In this document: one piece after another, positions 62,122 to 64,000 of the stretch | Layout: each line of letters starts with the position of its first letter | Position numbering within the stretch: position 1 is the first letter of the stretch | DNA from: Lysobacteraceae bacterium | GTDB lineage: Bacteria; Pseudomonadota; Gammaproteobacteria; Nitrococcales; AK92 | DNA length: 64,000 bases | NCBI GenBank assembly: GCA_012523465.1 | Contig: JAAYIK010000035.1 | Span: forward strand, 62,001-126,000 | Reading direction: 5' to 3' | Made by a program: the position numbers and the translations under genes | The notes under the pieces: model-generated | What the model was told of the DNA's origin: nothing | Databases searched by the model: none | What the model saw: only the letters and a program-made list of their open reading frames with translations

Positions 62122-62763
62122 TGATAATCCTCCTCCTCTATCCCGCTTTGTTTTGCTAGCAACGGCTGATAATGACTTCGAACGAAAGCACTCCTCCTCC
62201 CTTCGTTTTTTGTTCTTTTGATCCGTTGGCTCGGCTTTGCCGCTGAGCGCGTTCTTATCGCTGGTTATTGCTGTCGACGGCTCGGGCGGTTTGCGCGAGC
62301 CGAGCCTTGCCTAGACGCAGCTGCCGCCGTCGGCGCAGCGGCAGCGCGGGGTGCAGCAAGTCTGCTTTGGACGCATTCTTGCGCGTCTCTGATGATGCAA
62401 GGATTGGGCCATTGATAATTGCTTTTTGATCAATGGTTTAATTCCTTTTGCGGGAAAGGCGGCTGGCGGCTGTTGCGAGCTGTAACAGGCGCGCGTTTTG
62501 AAATGTAACAACCGCATAAAAGTCACTCGCTAGGCTGGACTGCAGCCGGTCGGCAGGAGGTGGTCGCAATGGCATCGGTTTTTCGCCAGGCGGAGGCCAG
62601 ACCGAACGGCCTGGCGGGGATGCAACAGGCGGCGTGTTTCGTTGCGAAACGGGGCAGCCGCTGACGGCGTGACCAGGCTGGACTTTTCTTTTTGTTACGG
62701 TGCAGCAAATAATCGGGTCTTTTCGGTTTTGGGCGGCGACGTCATCGTCGCCGGGGATGAAGC
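62122..62763. other. Divergent regulatory region between the symporter operon and the DUF3422 gene
   Basis: About 640 bp with no supported gene, more AT-rich than its surroundings. It contains an inverted repeat CCATTGAT (62409-62416) and ATCAATGG (62429-62436), with the palindrome TTGATCAA overlapping the right arm. This is a candidate operator about 290 bp upstream of the DUF4212 start. No riboswitch was recognised. Confidence 0.45.
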
Positions 62764-64000
62764 ATGCAACAACAAGCGACTCGCGCTCACCTTCGACAGT
62801 TGCAACTGGGGAAGCAAGAGCATCCACTGCGCGGGACGGTGCTGGCCGAAGTGCACGCGCGGCCGTACGAATCTTTGCAAGGGCCGCTGCGACTGTCCCA
62901 CGTGGCCCTGGTTACCGGCCCGGACGGCGCACTGGTGGAGGCGGAGCATCGCCATTTGGCCGAGCTTTGCCGGCTGCACGGCGTCGAGCCGCCCAGCCTG
63001 GAAGCCAGCCATTTCAGTCGCGATCTGGGCCCGTTCCGCCTGCGCTGGGAGCGCCACCAGGAGTTTTCCACCTACACGTTTTTCTGCCGGGGCGTGGAGC
63101 GGGAGCCGTTCAGTGAGCCGGCAATCCAGCTGCTGCCCGCCGAGTGGCTGGCCGGCTTGCCGGGGCAACTGCTGGTCGCCACCCACCTGGTGCTGGAGCA
63201 GCGGGGTAGGCCGCCGCGGGAGCTGCGCGAGCTGGAGTCCTTTTTCGTCGCCGAAAGCCTGGCCGGCAGCGAGGTGGCGCGAGGGGCTGCCAGGGCCTTC
63301 ACCGATTTCCGGCTGCACGAGGACGGCTTCTCGCGCTTCTTGGTCGAGGACCAGGGGCTGGCGCCGCGCCAAGCCGGCCGTCTGGTGCAGCGGCTGCTGG
63401 AGGTGGAAACCTACCGCCTCATGGCGCTGCTGGCCTTTCCGCTTGCCCGCCAGATCGGGCCGGAGATGGCGCGCCTGGAGCAGCGGCTGGAAGCCTTGAC
63501 CAGCCGCCTCCTCGAGTCGCGCCGGCTGGACGACGATCAGCAGCTGCTGCAGTCGCTGTCGGCGCTGGCGGCCCGGGTGGAGCAGCTGATGGCGCAAAGC
63601 AGCTTCCGACTGAGCGCGGCCCAGGCCTACGACCAGCTCATCCAGCACCGTATCGAGCGGCTGCGGGAGCAGCGCATCCACGATTTGCAGACCATGGGCA
63701 ACTTTCTGGAGCGGCGGATGGCGCCGGCCATGCGCACTTGCGCCTCGGTAGCCCAGCGGCTGGAGGGGCTAGCGCGGCGGGTGGCCCGCACCGCCAATCT
63801 GCTGCGCACTCGGGTCGACGTCGCGCTGGAGGCGCAGAACCGCGACCTGCTGAGCGCCATGAACCAGCGCACCCAGCTGCAGCTGCGGCTGCAGGAGACG
63901 GTCGAGGGGCTGTCGGTCGTGGTGCTGAGCTATTACGCCATCGGCTTGCTGTCCTATGTCGCTCGCGGTGCCAAGGAGGCCGGCCTGCTGACGCTGTCGC
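62764..64000 (+). CDS. DUF3422 family membrane protein, 3' end beyond right edge
   Basis: From ATG 62764 the frame is open to the window end (412 codons). DUF3422 features are the N-terminal GTVLAEVHARPYESLQGPLR, the acidic THLVLEQRG region, and a long coiled-coil (QQLLQSLSALAARVEQLMAQ, then RLREQRIHDLQTMGNFLERR) leading into a membrane segment (VVVLSYYAIGLLSYVARGAK). The role is unknown; the family is found in proteobacterial inner membranes. Only the last few residues should be missing. Confidence 0.85.
   Translation, partial: MQQQATRAHLRQLQLGKQEHPLRGTVLAEVHARPYESLQGPLRLSHVALVTGPDGALVEAEHRHLAELCRLHGVEPPSLEASHFSRDLGPFRLRWERHQEFSTYTFFCRGVEREPFSEPAIQLLPAEWLAGLPGQLLVATHLVLEQRGRPPRELRELESFFVAESLAGSEVARGAARAFTDFRLHEDGFSRFLVEDQGLAPRQAGRLVQRLLEVETYRLMALLAFPLARQIGPEMARLEQRLEALTSRLLESRRLDDDQQLLQSLSALAARVEQLMAQSSFRLSAAQAYDQLIQHRIERLREQRIHDLQTMGNFLERRMAPAMRTCASVAQRLEGLARRVARTANLLRTRVDVALEAQNRDLLSAMNQRTQLQLRLQETVEGLSVVVLSYYAIGLLSYVARGAKEAGLLTLS

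Overview
The window is GC-rich, densely packed chromosomal DNA from a proteobacterium, most likely a gammaproteobacterium. Gene content pointing that way: OmpW, oligopeptidase B, a Bax-like glucosaminidase, a VC_2705-type Na+ symporter with its small subunit, upp-uraA, many GGDEF proteins and an FNR/ANR-type box. No ribosomal RNA and no CRISPR array were seen. The species cannot be named from the sequence alone.

1-11.3 kb is a catabolic/uptake block. A leftward operon with nearly all its junctions overlapping encodes a TetR regulator, two Dpp/Opp ATPases, a substrate-binding protein (frameshifted), two permeases and an acyl-CoA synthetase that runs off the left edge. Divergent from it is a 1096-residue single-chain biotin-dependent acyl-CoA carboxylase (BC-BCCP-CT). 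A perfect 16-bp inverted repeat lies between the two units. The likely logic is uptake of an organic acid or conjugate, CoA activation, carboxylation, and TetR control of both directions.

11.3-29.6 kb is mixed housekeeping and accessory DNA: thioredoxin-like and RRM proteins, a divergent GGDEF pair, a decayed chemoreceptor tail, a frameshifted metallo-beta-lactamase-fold protein, a PEBP-like protein, oligopeptidase B, a LysR/ring-opening dioxygenase pair, a PRC-barrel protein, a GCS2 ligase/M20 amidohydrolase pair, tartronate-semialdehyde reductase plus hydroxypyruvate isomerase, OmpW behind an FNR-like box, a YdjM-like membrane protein and a GNAT acetyltransferase.

29.7-37.4 kb is a defence island. 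A complete type I restriction-modification operon (hsdR-hsdS-ATPase-hsdM) carries a 376-residue ABC-type ATPase that resembles the anticodon nuclease PrrC. On both sides, in the same orientation, lie what look like pieces of an older BREX type 3 system: a BrxF/BrxC-like chimeric ORF upstream and a BrxHII-like helicase fragment downstream. A tRNA-Asn with its own terminator follows. Then comes a scar (38.2-40.1 kb) where a truncated aminotransferase meets a truncated phage repressor, with a Mu-like DUF3486 gene nearby.

40.1-64 kb returns to core-like genes: a diguanylate cyclase behind a sigma-54-like promoter, a MOT1-type molybdate/sulfate transporter, macro-domain protein, MscS channel, D-2-hydroxyacid dehydrogenase, a frameshifted CBS protein, host-attachment and DUF2267 proteins, uraA-upp, YtoQ, a Rieske-like protein with an altered ligand motif, ankyrin protein, peroxiredoxin, polysaccharide deacetylase, Bax-like protein, an SDR gene with an in-frame amber codon, a CynX-type MFS carrier, amidase, PaaI thioesterase, an SSS symporter/DUF4212 pair and a DUF3422 protein cut by the right edge.

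Five reading frames in the window are each broken as if one G (C on the + strand) were missing. That is either real decay or a systematic base-calling artefact, and it should be settled before any of them is called a pseudogene.
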